From the NCBI GenBank assembly GCA_024362935.1, contig JANCRA010000003.1, positions 2,904,001 through 2,968,000 on the forward strand: a stretch of 64,000 nucleotides of DNA, given 5' to 3'. A program made the translations under genes and the position numbers. A model generated the notes under the pieces. That model did not search any database. It was not told the DNA's origin and worked only from the letters and a program-made list of their open reading frames with translations. How positions within the stretch are numbered: the first letter of the stretch is position 1; each line of letters opens with the position of its first letter. Positions 1-13,760 of this stretch are shown piece by piece. Origin of the DNA: Setophaga petechia. Lineage: Eukaryota > Chordata > Aves > Passeriformes > Parulidae.

Positions 1-1826
1 CCACGTGCCTTGGCAGCTGGAATGTGGAGCTCCTCAAAGGGCACGCCATCTGATTTCCTGGCATGGTGCAATTCCCTGGACCCTTGGCATTTTACAGCCC
101 TCAGAAAAGGTTTCTTGCTCAGGGCTTTGAGAGTGTTTGATGTTTTAAGAACACTAAGCAGACACCACTCTCCTAATCCTGTCAGACTTGCAAAGAAGCA
201 GATATGTAATCCTTCATGGGTATTAAATTTAATAGCAATAAAGTCTATTTAAGAATTACACTGTCAAATGCCTGCCTAAGCAGAGGAAAATATTCTTAAT
301 TTAGACGTCACCAGAAATCTATTTTCAGTTTTTATTGTGGAAGTCTCCCCTGCATGTGTGGGGGTAAAGATGAGAAAAATCAGCAACAGGCAGTGCCAGA
401 CTGCTCTTTTCTGGACACTTTGGAGAGAAACAATTCCCTGTAATAATACATGACCATATTCACATGAGGGCACATACATCTGTACAACTGCTTTTAAATC
501 CATAACAGCAGCTGTGGGTGCACTCAGGGGCACCCCTGTGTTTAAGGAAAAGCCCCAAGCTGCATAATGCATATTTATGCTAGGGGCAGGATTTTGGGGG
601 GTGGGAGGGGAGATGTGCTGGGGGCTGAGAGAGAGCAGGTGGAAGCTGTGCCTCAGGCAGGATCAGCAGCTCTGGGAGGGATGAGCAGCAGGTGAGGTTG
701 GATAAGGAATGGGGGGAACAGCCCTGAGGAGGGGAGCAGTGAGGAGAAGTCCTGAGCCTCTAGTTGTGGTGCCCCTCCTAACTGGGGAGCCATAGCTTGG
801 CTTAGCTTGGACTTGGCCCAAGCACTGAGGGAAGCAGGTTCATTTCACAGATGGAAAGCAGGTTTCTCAGCTGAGTAAACAGCTGAGTTAGCTACCTAAT
901 TAAACAATAATTTTAGTGTCTAAAAACTTTAACTCAGCCTCTACTTTTGGCATGAAGTGGATCAGAGGTCCTTATCTGACCCTCAGTGTCCCAGTGCCGT
1001 GGCTGGGAGCCCTGGTGCAGGCAGAAGGATGAGGAGGAGCTTGTGGTGGTGGTACCTGAGCCACAGCTCACAGCAGAGGAGAAAGTCTTACAGAAAAAGG
1101 CCTTTTTGAGACTTCAGGTTGAGAAAAAAGAGGAAAACTCCATCTTCACTGGCTGTGAGCTGTGCAGCATGACGTGGTGGGCAAAACATGGAATGGTTGT
1201 TTCTGATGCTGAGGAACTTTTCTCTGAGAAGAATTCCCATCCTGCTCCTCCCACCAGCCATGGCACAGGGAGCTGGGAGCAGAGAATGCTTTGGATATGA
1301 GACCTGCAGAAATCCAGCTCGTCCAGAACCTGTCAGGACGTCACACAAACAAATCCTGTGTGCCATGAGTGCCCCTCTCCACCTTCCCTCTGCCCCCATC
1401 CCACTGGGAAGTCAGGCAAACACCTGGTTTTGCTGTGGTTTACACAAAAACTTCTTCCATGTGACAAAACCAAGGCTGTGGTGTCGCCCAGACCCAGCCA
1501 GCCTCTGGCACAGGAACTGCCTGATACCATGGGCTAATTAAGGAGCTTTAAATCGTTTCCGCCAGCAACTGATAAAGTGCTGACTCTCCTGGTGAGGAAG
1601 CCTTGAGAAAGGTGACAGGGTTTTCCATGCCACCCTTCCTATCCTACAAAGAGCTACCGGCGGCTGCCTTCACCTGTATGCAGGGGCAGGGATGGAGGAT
1701 GCTCCTTCCCTTTGGAACACAGGGATCATCCCCACCACGGGCTCTGGATGCTGGGCAGGGGATGCTTGGTGGCGTGGGGGAACCTGTTTGGGGTGGGAGG
1801 CAGCTCAGCTGGCTTTGCTTGGTGCC
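1..1826. other. Intergenic sequence, no supported gene
   Basis: I see no exon with homology that I recognise, no RNA gene and no complete repeat here. Short open frames exist on both strands, the longest about 104-117 codons around 986-1541, but opposing frames of similar length overlap them, as expected by chance in GC-moderate DNA. The segment 867-892 contains two copies of the palindrome CAGCTGAG in a TCAGCTGAGT context. Confidence 0.6.
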
Positions 1827-2477
1827 TGTCCTAGGGTGACGTTATGATGCTTGTATCCCCATTCATGTGCTCTGTTTATGCTGGATATTATGTTCTGTGC
1901 CTTCAGGACTGGCTCTGAAGAGTGAAAGTTTTGTTTTGGTTTTGTTATCAGCTGCTCCCCCACGGCTGGTGGGACACACAGACAGGACAGTACATGATGC
2001 TGCTTTTGCTTTTTGCTTGGCTTTTCGCTTTGCTCTTGCTCTTGCTTCTGCTCATTAGTTAGTTTAGCCAAGCAGTCCAAATTTCTTCCTGGACTGTTTC
2101 TCCTTTCCTTTTTTTTCGACCTACTCAAGCCTGCTCTGAGCTGGGCCCTGGCAAACACCGAGAGTTTGCACCTTGGGCCCAGCGGGGCCTACTCTGGGCA
2201 GCAGCTGCCCCAGCGCCGGAGGGACTGAGAACAGAGCGACCACCCCCAGAGAGACTTTCTGAATTTGTCATCTTTTTCAGAGCGGTGACAGAGTGGTGTC
2301 ACCCAGTATTGTTCATTTTGTGTGCTGGGGGGTGCTATGCCTGTTAAATAAACAGGTTCTTTCCACTTCTCTCTGAGGAATCCTTCCCTAACTGGTTGGA
2401 GGGAGGGGCTGTGTGGGTTTGCTTTCTGGAGGGGCCCCTTTAGAGATTCTCTCCCAAATTTGCCCTAAACCAGGACA
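1827..2477 (+). mobile_element. Solo LTR of an endogenous retrovirus (passerine type)
   Basis: The element begins TGTCCTAGGG and ends AACCAGGACA, so it has the TG...CA ends of an LTR, and is 651 bp long. It contains an AATAAA signal (TTAAATAAACAGG near 2344) followed by a T/C-rich and G-rich tail, which places the R/U5 part at the right and the orientation on +. The flanks are gtgcc on the left and atgcc on the right, a 5-bp target-site duplication with one mismatch. No gag, pol or env coding sequence is attached, so this is a solo LTR left by recombination. The family assignment is from memory of songbird LTRs. Confidence 0.8.
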
Positions 2478-5400
2478 ATGCCACATCCCGGTGCCATCCT
2501 CCCTAGAGGGTTTTTTCACATCCATCCTTCGCCATCCATGTCCTCGGCTCCAGGCTGCCAGGTATCCCAGGCTGAGCCTGCTCCAACACGAACCCGAGGG
2601 AGCCGGGCAGAACTGCAGCTCACAGATGTCTCCCCTTAAAAACCCCTTAAAAACCCGGCAAAGCGGGTGGAAATCCCCGGCCCGGGGGCTGGAGCAGGGG
2701 TGGAGGGGGGGATGAGGTTTGGTTTGATCCTGATTAAGAGAGGGCAGGAGGAGCCGGAGCCAGCGCCGCTCTCAGCCTCGGATGACCCCGGGGAGAGTCC
2801 GAGCGCTGGCAGCGCTCCCTGTGTGACCGCAGAAAACTCCTCCGAGCAGCTTTCCCTGCCGACCATGGGCCAGGGATGCACGGCAAGCCCTTTGCTGAGG
2901 AGTGAGACGTCGTGGGGATAAATCTCTGAAGAATTTACATGGGCATCTTTGCAGACTTTACAAGCCCCTCAGTGTTTTTCACGCATGTGCTGGGAAACCT
3001 AAATCACACTGCAGGGTCTGTTTTACAGCCACACAGGCACTGTATCATTGTATTTCACACAGAAAATGTATATGCTTGGAAAACATTTAGTCCATTTTAC
3101 TAAAACCTCTGAGATAAACATCTTTCATACTGAGAATTTGAGCTGTAGAATAAGCAGGCTGAAGTCTCCTATACTTGTTTTTTTTTGTTGTTGTTTTGTT
3201 TTTTTTTTTTACAGAATTAGAAATGTGTGATAAAAGTCACATATTTCTGTGGCTGAGTCACCCCCTTGTAAACAGAGTGTGGCAAGAATGCTTTCCTTGA
3301 AACACCTTCCCTTGGAGCAGCCAAGCCTTGACTCTTCCAGACAGCATGAAAATATCTATATATATATAGTTCCAGTAGATTTTCATACTGTCTGACCAGC
3401 TGCCAGCAGCTGCTTAGGAGCTGCCTTCCCTGGAGGCAAGGACACAAACAGGAATCTGTGCTATGGCTTCAGTTTTCTCTTAAAATGTAGAATTGAATTT
3501 TAAACAAGTGAGAGAGGCTGGCTATTCTGTGATGGATGCTCTCTACCTGCTGACTGATGGAGGCTGTAAACCTGCTCCTGATGGAGCAACGCTGATTTAC
3601 TTGGGCTGAGGATTGAGACCACTGGATTTATGTTAGACATTGTGGCTTTTGACTCCTGGTTGTGTGCTGGGGAGTCCAGGAAAGGAAAAACTCACCCAAG
3701 TAAAAGGCAGCTGCTTGCCTCCATGTCTGTGGCAGAACAATATTGGCCTCTTAATTTCCTACTGATTAAACTGTAGGAAAACAAAATCTGCTTTGCCTGG
3801 AGCGATTTGGCTTCAGCTCAAGAGCTTTCTCATCAAAATGAAATATCATTTGCTGTGAAACCGTTAGCAGGAGGATAAATGTAGTTATAAAAGCAGCTAT
3901 TTGTAAAACCCAAGTGGGGAGCAGCAAAATGCTGTAATTTAGGAGAAAATCTCCACAAGGGCTCTGGAGGGCAAAACTCCTTATAAAGCCCAAGTTTCAT
4001 CAGGATTGTGTGATGAAACAGAGAATTGTTCAGCTGCCCATCACTCAGCTACAGAAGCATTTTCTTTCCTAACATCTCTCTTGGCTTGTCTAAAAGATGA
4101 GCTGGTTGTCACAGGGCTGGTGAGACCCTCCAGTCTGGTATTGATGTCCCCAGGCTCAGAAGAGGGGTTGGAGACAATTTGTTTGGGAAGCACGAGGTTG
4201 GAAATGGTGGTGCAGCCCCTCAAACACCCACATACTGTGATCAGCAGGGCTCAGGGCTGGAAAATGAAGTATAACCTATATAATCCTACATAATGCCTAG
4301 TAAATAGCAGATCATTTTAGTCCTGGGAAATAGCCACAAGAGGGAGATGTGATTGGATGTGCCAAATATATGTCTTTAATAGGCAGGAATCTTGAGAAAT
4401 TGAGTATTAGTTCAGAGCTTACTAGAAATCCAGGAAAAAATTTCAGCACAGGAGCCTACAGTTTTGGGGGGACCAAGTATCTGAGCTGAATTTTGGAAGT
4501 ACTTTTACAATAACAAAATTGTCCATGATGCATTTGTGTCTTAAAATCTCCCTAGTCCTAATGAAAAATTGTGTTTTCTTGAACACTGCCTAAATTACAT
4601 TAACAATTTTAAATGAAAAGAAAGAAAGGAAATGCTGAGCTCCCCAAAACCCTAACAAAAACAGGAAATCAGACTTTCATTTCAGGTTGATTCAAAGAAA
4701 ATTTTTGATCAGTGAACCAAAAGTTCCCTCATTCAGACAGCACAGCTGTAATTATCTTGCCCTTAAGGGCTGACTGACCGGGTGATGCTGCAGCATTTTG
4801 GAGCTATGGAGATGGCTTGAATCTGCTTCCTGCATTCTGTGCTTTCAGTTTAAACCAAACATTTCTTGAAAGCCATCAGTCTGTCACCTTTCCCTTGTAT
4901 GAGAATCATTTCTGCTTAAAATAGACCTCCCTCTTTCTCTCCTCTCTCTTTTTTCTCCCTGTCCTCCACAAACCCGGACTCTGATACTAAGAGTTCTGTG
5001 GGGCTGAGGATTTAGGAAACATAGCCAGAGCTGTGGATACTCCCTTTGAAATCATCTCTATGCCCTTTAAATCATCTGATTCTTGACTGTCATTGTAACA
5101 ATGGGGAAAAAAACTTATTTTCCTCCTCTTGGAGCTGCTGCTGTTACATAACTGCTAATACAGTGTCTGGCTCCTCTTGCCCATCCTCCTTGGGGCTTTC
5201 AGACCTATTTACACACAAACAGACTAACACCCATCTGAAAGTCATCTCAGGCACAGAGAAAAGATCCTTTTGCCTCCCCAAAATAACAATCCTTCTCTGC
5301 AGGGCACTGTTTGGCAAAGTGAGTGCCAGGTTGGTGCTTAGGTTAATCTGCTTAGGTCGACTAACACAGTTGTGCAAGGGTAGAAAATACCCAGTCAAGT

Positions 5401-8400
5401 AAATTACATCATCCAGGGAAAAGCTATTCTAAAGAAAGCTCACGCTGCATAAGCCTGAGCAAAATCCTGCTCAGGTAAACATTTACATATATTTACAAGC
5501 AGAAGCTCATTGCTTTCCTTGTGAAAAGAAAAAAATAAAAGAAAGAAAAATAACAATAGGATCTTTGAAGTTTTTTGGCTAATAGAAAAACATCTAACTA
5601 AATTAATTAACTGGCCAAGATTCAGAATGATTTAAAAACCCATTACAATTTTTCTCACATTAGTAGTACTAAGTAGGTAAAGTCCCCAATCCAGGAGAAA
5701 GGAGATCAAGGTGTTGCTTAGCATTGTGTATAAGCAAAGGCACTTCCCTGGCTATATTGGGTCTATCTTTGAAAAGCTGTAATTCCTTCTACTGTCAGAC
5801 CATATTTTAACAATCTCATTCACTTGATGCTTCACTAAAATATTTTGTTCTCTCTGCAGTCTTAAATGCAATATGAGAAGGGGAAAAAATGAAATTAGGG
5901 TGGACAGGGAATTTAGAGACTATAAGCACATCTGGATTTAAATATTTAACCCCTGCTGACTTGTTTTTTACTGTCCTGTTCAGAAATATTTTCAGTGCAA
6001 GATCTATTGTCAGTGGTGAGGCCTGAAAAGGGCTGATGCTGATGTGCCTGGCTGCCAGCAGCTTTCTGGCTCAGCTTTCCCCAGAGGAAGTGCTTGAGCT
6101 TCAGCAAAATGAAGGATGGGATCCAAAGTAAGGAAGGGTTGGTCTGAACCTGAGCTGTTGCCATCATCTTGGGCCACATCCTTGGGAATTACAGCCCACA
6201 GGGCAAGCACCACAAGAGCCTCAAGAAGAGTTAAATGGAATTAAATGCCCCCACAGATGTGGGAAAAGGGAGCAGAGGGTGTTGGTGGCCCACCAGATTT
6301 TGGGGTCCCTGTTACATTTCCTGGCCCAGAGCCTGTTCCAGCTGCCTTACAGCCCTTGCTGGATGGAAGTTGTTGTGCAGTGACACCTGAACTCATCACA
6401 CAGGGGCCAAGTCCAGTGCACAGACCCCTGAACCCAGCCTTGGCAGCAGCACCATCATCCCTCCCTCCATGCTGGTTTTGCTTTAGCAGAAGATTCTGCA
6501 TCATGCCAGGAGCTCATCTTCAGCTTTCTGTGGTTGCACTGAAATCTCTCCTCTAGCAAAGCTTCTTGTCATGGTTTGAGCCTTGGATTACAGTTTGGGC
6601 CCAAAATATGCAAGTGTGTCACATTGGGAATTCCCACAGAATAGAGTAAAAGTAATGTAGTTGGACTAAGTTCGTATTCAAATGCAGTAGTTTTTGGGTT
6701 TTTTCCCCCTAAGCCCTTGTAAGCTTCACCTTGATATTAAATTATATTTGGGTTCAAATTAATATTTTGTTTTTTCCTCTTCTTCCTCCCAAATTCATCT
6801 GATCAAACCCTTGTCAGTTTTAAGAACACTAAGCTAATCCATTTATATTAATTACCCTTTGCAATAATCTTGTCTTATTACCTTTTCCTTCCCATCCCTT
6901 TTCATCCTCTTTTTTCTGTGGTCTAGATTCACTGTGGCTTAAAGTCCCATGAAATGAGAGCAGCCACATTAGTAACAATAAAAGGATAAGGTTTCTGCAA
7001 GGGTAATTGAGCCTTTTAGGATTTTATCTGCCTGACCATGTTAGCAAAAGAGCTATTAAGCAAATGTGAAATATAAAACTAGGTATTGTGTATGATATAT
7101 TGGCTTCTACAGTGCACCCATGTGATCAGCTGGATGGGTGATTCATCATTACAAGGCTTAGTAGTGCTCAAGAGTTGGACAAGGCAGGATTAATCAGGTT
7201 CTCCACACTGACTGCCCTGCCCTGGACTGCTCCAACCCAGCTCTCCTCTGCCTCTCCCTTCCCACTTATTCACCAGTTTGATCTCCCAGATCTGGCTTCA
7301 GAGCATCACTGCAGATAAACTCATCTATCCAATGGGTAAATACACCCATAGACATGTTGTGGCAGGGTGAGGGTCATAATGTCCTGTCCATTCAATTCTG
7401 TGAGTCACACTGAGTCCTTGTGTTCATAAGAATGAGGAAAATCCTTAATAAGCTTTATTATTATTGGTATTTAGTGACAGTCTTGTCACTGGCATAGGTG
7501 TTCCCATGTAAGCATATATTAAATGCCCATGTAAAATCCTCAATCTATTTTTTTTCTATGCTACAAATGAACTGATAAATGATTCCAGCCTTTTGGGATT
7601 ATAACATGAATTGACATTTCAAAAAAAAAAGTTCCAGCTCCATCTGTTTAGGTTACATAACTCATGATCTCAAGCAATCTCAGGGGCAGGATTTTCTGCA
7701 TAAATAGTACAATTTCCAGTAAGGAGATTAAGGCTTCTTTGCTGGGAAAGGAAGAAATTACCAAAAAAGCTGTCATGTCAATGGACACAAATAAATCATG
7801 TTCCAAAATACACAGGAAGACAAATTTATGTCATTTAGTCCCTCTGCCTCAGATGCTCCCTCCCCACCTGTCAGAAAAAAGCATTTTGCCACAAAATACC
7901 ATTCATCCTTTAAACATTAACTAAGTGTGGTCAGCTCTGTTTTCCACATGTTAACTCCTTAAAAAATCAGTGCTGTTATTAACAGTGCACATTTTCACAG
8001 TTTTAATTCATGTGCTTTTTTTTTTTTTAATAATATCTAGTGGCTTTCTGCAAGTGCTGGACTTCAGTAAATCCAAGTGCTGGGAAGCAAAAAATATATT
8101 CCACCAAGATAAAGAGAGGCACTGAGAGCAGCTACTCTGGGGCAGCCTGGCAGCAGATCCTGCTGTGTGTGATGGAGAGAAAAGCTCTCCCCCAGCATCT
8201 GACAGTGCTGTGCTCATGCTCCATGAAAGCATGTGAATTTTAGGTTAAAAACACACCATTTTGGTGTGTGTGAATAAGGAGAAAACTCCTGGTTTAGCCT
8301 CTTTCTGCACACAGACAGGCAAGTGTTTCTGCAGACAGACTGTTAGCACACGTCACATCCTCCCGAGGCAAAGCTCCCATTAAAAAGCTTTGGCACAGAG

Positions 8401-8520
8401 TGTTTATTAAAGAAACTCACAGCCATGGCAGTGCTGCCCCACAGCCAGCACTGCACAGGGTCACTGCCCCAGCCAAAATTCCCTTTGCTGGAGGGGAAAA
8501 GAAGCAGAGCCCACTTGGGA

Positions 8521-8630
8521 AAGCCCCAGCTCAGGCTGGAGGTGTGTGCTGAGCCCCAGCTCAGGCTGGAGGTGTGCGCTGAGCCCCAGCTCAGGCTGGA
8601 ACTGTGTGCTGAGCCCCAGCTCAGGGCTGG
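8521..8630. repeat. 30-bp tandem repeat, about 3.7 copies
   Basis: The unit starts GAGCCCCAGCTCAGGCTGGA followed by a 10-bp variable tail (GGTGTGTGCT, GGTGTGCGCT, ACTGTGTGCT). Three units are full and the fourth stops after about 20 bp. Because the period is a multiple of three, every frame through it stays open on both strands, which explains the repetitive open frames here. It is a minisatellite, not a CRISPR array, since there are no spacers. Confidence 0.9.
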
Positions 8631-11600
8631 TGAGTTGTTCCCCAGCCTTGCCCAGACCTCTGCCAAGCTGTGAGCTCTTTCCCTGTTTCTGCCCCTGTTT
8701 ATTTTTCATTTGCTGCTGCAGCTCTTATGTGCACAAAAGCCCCTCTTATCTTTTATGTTTAAGGTTTTAGCATGGACCAAGCCATGGCTACTCAGCAGAT
8801 CCCTGTTTCCCCTTCCTGGTGCCTTTTCCTTGGACAGCCAAGCGAGTCTGGTGTGTGGTTAACAGGAAATGTTGTGCTGGTGGTTCCCATCTTGCTGCTC
8901 GGGCATTACCATCCCTCTGCTGAAACCACTTCATGCCTGAGTCATGCATTCAACATCCCTGTGCTCTAGGGCCACTTCCATTCTTTTGCTCATCCCCTAT
9001 GTGCTTCAGGAGCTCAGGGACTTCCAAGGATGTCCTGGGAAATCCTCCCTCTTCCTAGGCTTGGCTATTTGCTTCTCCACCAAAATGGCATGGAAAAAAT
9101 GAGGAGGCCCTCATGCTGCTCTCACTCAAGTCCCCAGGACTCTAAAATAACTCTTTATCTCTTTGTTTCACCACAGGAGAAGTGAACTTGCCCATGCTGA
9201 TATGCAGAAGGAGCAGAGCAGCAAAGGGGGTACAGCTTGCCTGGAAGATCCTGTGCACAGCAGCATCAGCAAACTGAGTCAAGCTCAAAGAGCTTTGGAG
9301 CACTGTCCCATTTAACTCCTGGGAAACTGCTGCTTATGACCTACCACAGCAAAACATCAGAGAGATGACTCAGGAAAACTGAGATTATTTTGTGTATGTG
9401 GGAAATACAGAGGCAGTAACTTCCTGCTGCCTGTCCTCCCCTCTTCCATGCACATCCCCTCAATTTGGCAGTGAGTGTCCCCATCTCCAAGGACTGTCAC
9501 ACCTGCTTTCCTCCCCAGACAATGGTTTCCCATCAAAACCCCTTCACCTCAGCTTCACAAAACCCCATCCCAGCCACCCTGCACTTCCAGCAGGGTAAAT
9601 GGAGACATGGATTTCCAGGGCTGGTCCCCGTATTCCTGGGAATAAGCTGAATATTGAAGGGGAAAGCCCTGGGTTTCCCTGCCCTGTGGGAAACTGTCAG
9701 TGCTACAGGGAGAGTGACTGAAGAATTGCAAAATGCCATTGCATATATGACTGACTATGAACATTTCCCATCACCTGAAAAGAAAAAGGACAACTTCTGA
9801 CCTGGCCAAGTGGAGAAGGGAGCAGTTTCTGGAGCAGGAGCTGCCTGGGAGCAGGGAACAGAGCCAGTGATCTGAACCCAGCCCCATTTAACTCCTGCTG
9901 CCCTGCAGAAGCTGCAGTCATTTCCTAAAGGTCAAAGTGGTGTTAGAGCAGGACATGAACCCTGGTGATGTTTCAGAGGGATGGTCAATACTCCTGACAT
10001 GGGAAAGTTGCCAGAGACGAGGCAGAGGAGAGGGCTGGCAGCACTGTGTGGCTTGCAAGCCAGTTTACAATATGCACTTGCTAATGTACTTGTGCTTTAA
10101 TTGCTATTTAGCAATGAGGTGCTTGGGAGGAGTTGCCCAGACAGGAGAGATTAGAGAGGGCCAACAGAAGAAGAGATGCTAATCAATGAGATTATGGACT
10201 TTCTCTGGTCTGATATGTTGGCTAACTCCAGGAAATTATTTTTTTCCTCATACCCTTCCTATAAGCCAGCAAGAGCTTGGCCTGATTTCACTGATATTCA
10301 GCACTTTGAAGGTGGCCACATCCAACCTGAGGATGTGTCTGACACTGGCCACAGCCCTGGGACCAGCAGCTGCCTCTCTTAGCAGCACTTTTCAGGTGAC
10401 TATCCATCTGCACTATTAACCTTCTTGCACTGAGATGTGCGGTTTTATAATTTATTTTAAAATATAAACCAGTGGTGCTGTCTCAGACATGACTGACAGA
10501 ACTTCATTACTCTCTCCACGGGGCTGCAGCAGCAATTTCTTTGCCATCACGATCAGCAGAGGCTGCAGAACACTCACAGGCTGCAGAAACTCTGAGGTCA
10601 TGTGGAAACTTTTCACATTAATGAGGACTCCTGAACAGAATTCTGTTCTGCAAAATAAACACTGCTCCTGGGTAGTTTTTGCTCATTTAGGTCACTTTCA
10701 GCCATGTTTTACCATGGGTTTGCTTAGCGGGGAAAAATAATAAAAGCTGTATGATGCAAGCTACTTGTTTTTTCTTGATGGGGTAAAAAACATATGAGGG
10801 ACTTTTTATTTGTAAAAAATCTGTGTTAGGATGACTGTGGTTACCTCAGAGACCTGTGAATTTGGAAACTGTGAATCCCTGAGAAGCTGACTGGTTGTCT
10901 ACGTGATCTAGAAGAAGTCAGTGGGTTGACAATAACCTTTGGGTTGAGCCAAGCCTACTTTGAGGGGGAAAGGGCTGGGTTTTGTTGGGTTTTATGCTTG
11001 TGGCTGTTTTCTCACATCTCTGATTTTCCACTGAGAAGCCACAGAGCCCGAGCAGGCTGCCTGTCCCTGCCCTTCCTGCAGCCCAATGCACTGGGGACAC
11101 CTCACATGGGCTCTGTCCCCTCCTCTGCCCATACCTGTGGGGAAGAAAGGTCACACCAAGATGCCACATAAGGGGCATTGCTCAGCCAGCCAGGCTGGCT
11201 GGAGAGGAGCCTCAGATCCCTCTGAGGTGATTCCCTCAGGGACTGATTTTTGTTTGCTCATTTTCAAGCTTATATCAATTAAAAACCTTTCAGAAGCGTT
11301 TCTGTTACACCAGAATGGATTCTTCCCTCTCAGAAACCCACGCTCTACTCCTGCAATTAGATTTCTTTTCTGCTGCTTTGGGAGAAGTTGTTCAGCTGCT
11401 GGTCCTATCAATAATCCAGGAGCTGCTGTGCTCAGGCCTATGCTTGCTTTTACCTGGGGGAGATTGCAGCAGTGCTGCCTTCTCTCACTTTTGCGTAACA
11501 GTTCCAGTAAAATAAATGAGTAGTAGAGATGCTATTGCTACAATCCTCTTGCATTTTTAAAAAGAAAGTCCTGAAATGGTGATGAAATTTCACTGGGTTT

Positions 11601-13736
11601 TGACCTTGCCATCCAGTTTTTTGATGATGTGCTTTGTTCATGATGAACCAAGGGCTTCCCAACTGAAAATGAAAATTATATGCATGAAAGAACTTTTTTT
11701 TTCTTTTCCAAGACAACAGAAAAACCAAAAATTGATCAGCTTGTGTGTCTCTCTCTGTTGTATGCATGAATACCTATATGTACAAAAGGTTTGCCCTGAG
11801 AAAAGGCAGTCAGCATAAATAAATTTTCATTTGGTTCTGAAAATGATGAGGTCTGTGGTCATTCTTATCTTATCCTACAACATCTTCATTTCCCACGCTC
11901 ATGAGTTGCCTCTTATTGATGAACATTTCATTATTTAGCACATCACCTCAGATAGCAAAGTGAGTTTTGATGCACCAGCTTTGTCATTATGGTTCTGAAT
12001 TTTGCTTACTCAGTTACTTGGCAAACTCCTTCTATCCTCTGTTGACATCCTATAAACCCAGGGGTTTCCTGGGCTCTGAAATGCTGGGCTTGTCAGTTCC
12101 TACCAGAACCATGCCAAAGTCTTCATTAACAATATAGAAATGTCCCCAGCCCATTCTATGCCTCCATTTTATTGCTTTTCCTGATTTTCCCACTTGCCAA
12201 AGTGCTCTGAGAACCCAGCACTGGTGGTCCCTGTTTCACTGCCCTACACTTCACCCTTCCTGCACTCCACAGCATCTCCAGCTGAAGGAATGTGGAGTTT
12301 GAACAAAGAAATGGCTGGAAAGCCATCAAAGGGGATGATGGTCCCTTGCTGCTGGCTGAGGTGGGTGGCACCAAGGAGAAGACACCAGGCAGAATGCTCA
12401 GATGCTGCTTTGTGGCCAAATACCTGGAGGTGCTCATACCCATGCTCAGCTCTTACCTGGCCCTGGCTTTATGTGACAGGAGTTGTTCTGCTGGAAAGTA
12501 CCTATTACACCTTTCCTAAGTGGAGAACTCAGTCTCTCTTCCAAAGGACCACATCCACAGACTATTTATGTATCTAGGTCCAACTGATTTTTATCTCAGC
12601 TGCCTGGATAGCTTTGCATATCTGGACCTGAGTGTTTTGTCTGTGGTCATGCAGGAAGTCTATGGTAAGCAGAGAAGTGAAAACACAACGCAAGCTAAAG
12701 CTGTAACTGCTTGTGCCACTCTTCCCTACACTGGGAATTCTTTGGGAGCTGGAGAAGATCTCAGTCTGCTGTGAATAACAGCATTATGTTGCCTCTGCAT
12801 TTTAAAATTTGTCTTTAAAATAAAAGCCCATATTGCTGAAGCAGATGATGCCTATTGATTATCCTCTCAGAAGCTGGAGAGCTCATTTCAGCTGGCACTG
12901 ATGTGGCTGAAAGCCAGCGCTGCAATTGATCATTTAATTAACTGGAAGAAAATTAAAGGAACTGTAATCTGTGTCTCAGCTCTGTTGTTATCAAGCTGGC
13001 AAAGTGCTTCTTTCTGCCTAGAGCAACGATCAGCTCCTTGACCCTGTGATTTAGAAACACCTGTTTAGGATCCCCCCTCACCTACCCACCTGCATTTCTG
13101 CAAAGCAGGAAGCAACAGAGCTGGATCCTTCCTCCATCTTCTTGTGCTTCCCAGATACTTCAGGGGTACTTGACACCTCTCACAGTGGGTTGGATCAGCT
13201 AAACCCACCTCTCACCACCTCTGTGAAGGTGAGATTAATGGGAAGAAACATGAAGGTGTGAGATTAATAGGTGGAAAATCTGGAAAGTCTGGAGAAAAAT
13301 GGATGTACTATAAAAGTCATTTATTTAGAGGCTGAAATGAGAACATGGGAACTCTTGAGTTCAACATTTCCTTGAAGGGATTGAGATATTGATTTTTATT
13401 TTGCTACTTCAAATAAGTAAGAGGGAACAGTGTGTTTGAGAGGAAAATTACTGGTCCTGAAAATCTGGCAAGCTCTTAAAGCTTTGGCTTAAACAAGCAA
13501 CTTGAGTGGTCTGTGAACACAGAGAGGAAAAAAAGAAAGATTTAAGAAGGCATTGTTTTAACAATTGTGTTGCCATATCAAGAGAATAAAGGCAGCTGCT
13601 TGGAACTTGTCTTTGCATGCCCAAGTAATATGTTAATTACCTCATTCCCCCATAAATGCCTACAGTCCTCTAAAAGGCATGTTAAAACAGACATAGTCAT
13701 TAAAGCTTGCACTGCATTTTCTAATGTGTTGCTGGG

Positions 13737-13760
13737 AAAACAAACAAACAAACAAATAAA
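13737..13760. repeat. (AAAC)n microsatellite
   Basis: About five units of AAAC ending in AAAT AAAA form a simple A-rich tetranucleotide repeat. Confidence 0.85.

Noticed and set aside
8521..8630. Possible CRISPR-like array
   Set aside because: Units are directly adjacent with no spacers, in a vertebrate nuclear genome. It is a minisatellite.
11086..11523. 145-codon open frame upstream of HIF1A
   Set aside because: No recognisable domain or splice context, and an 86-codon frame lies on the opposite strand over it.
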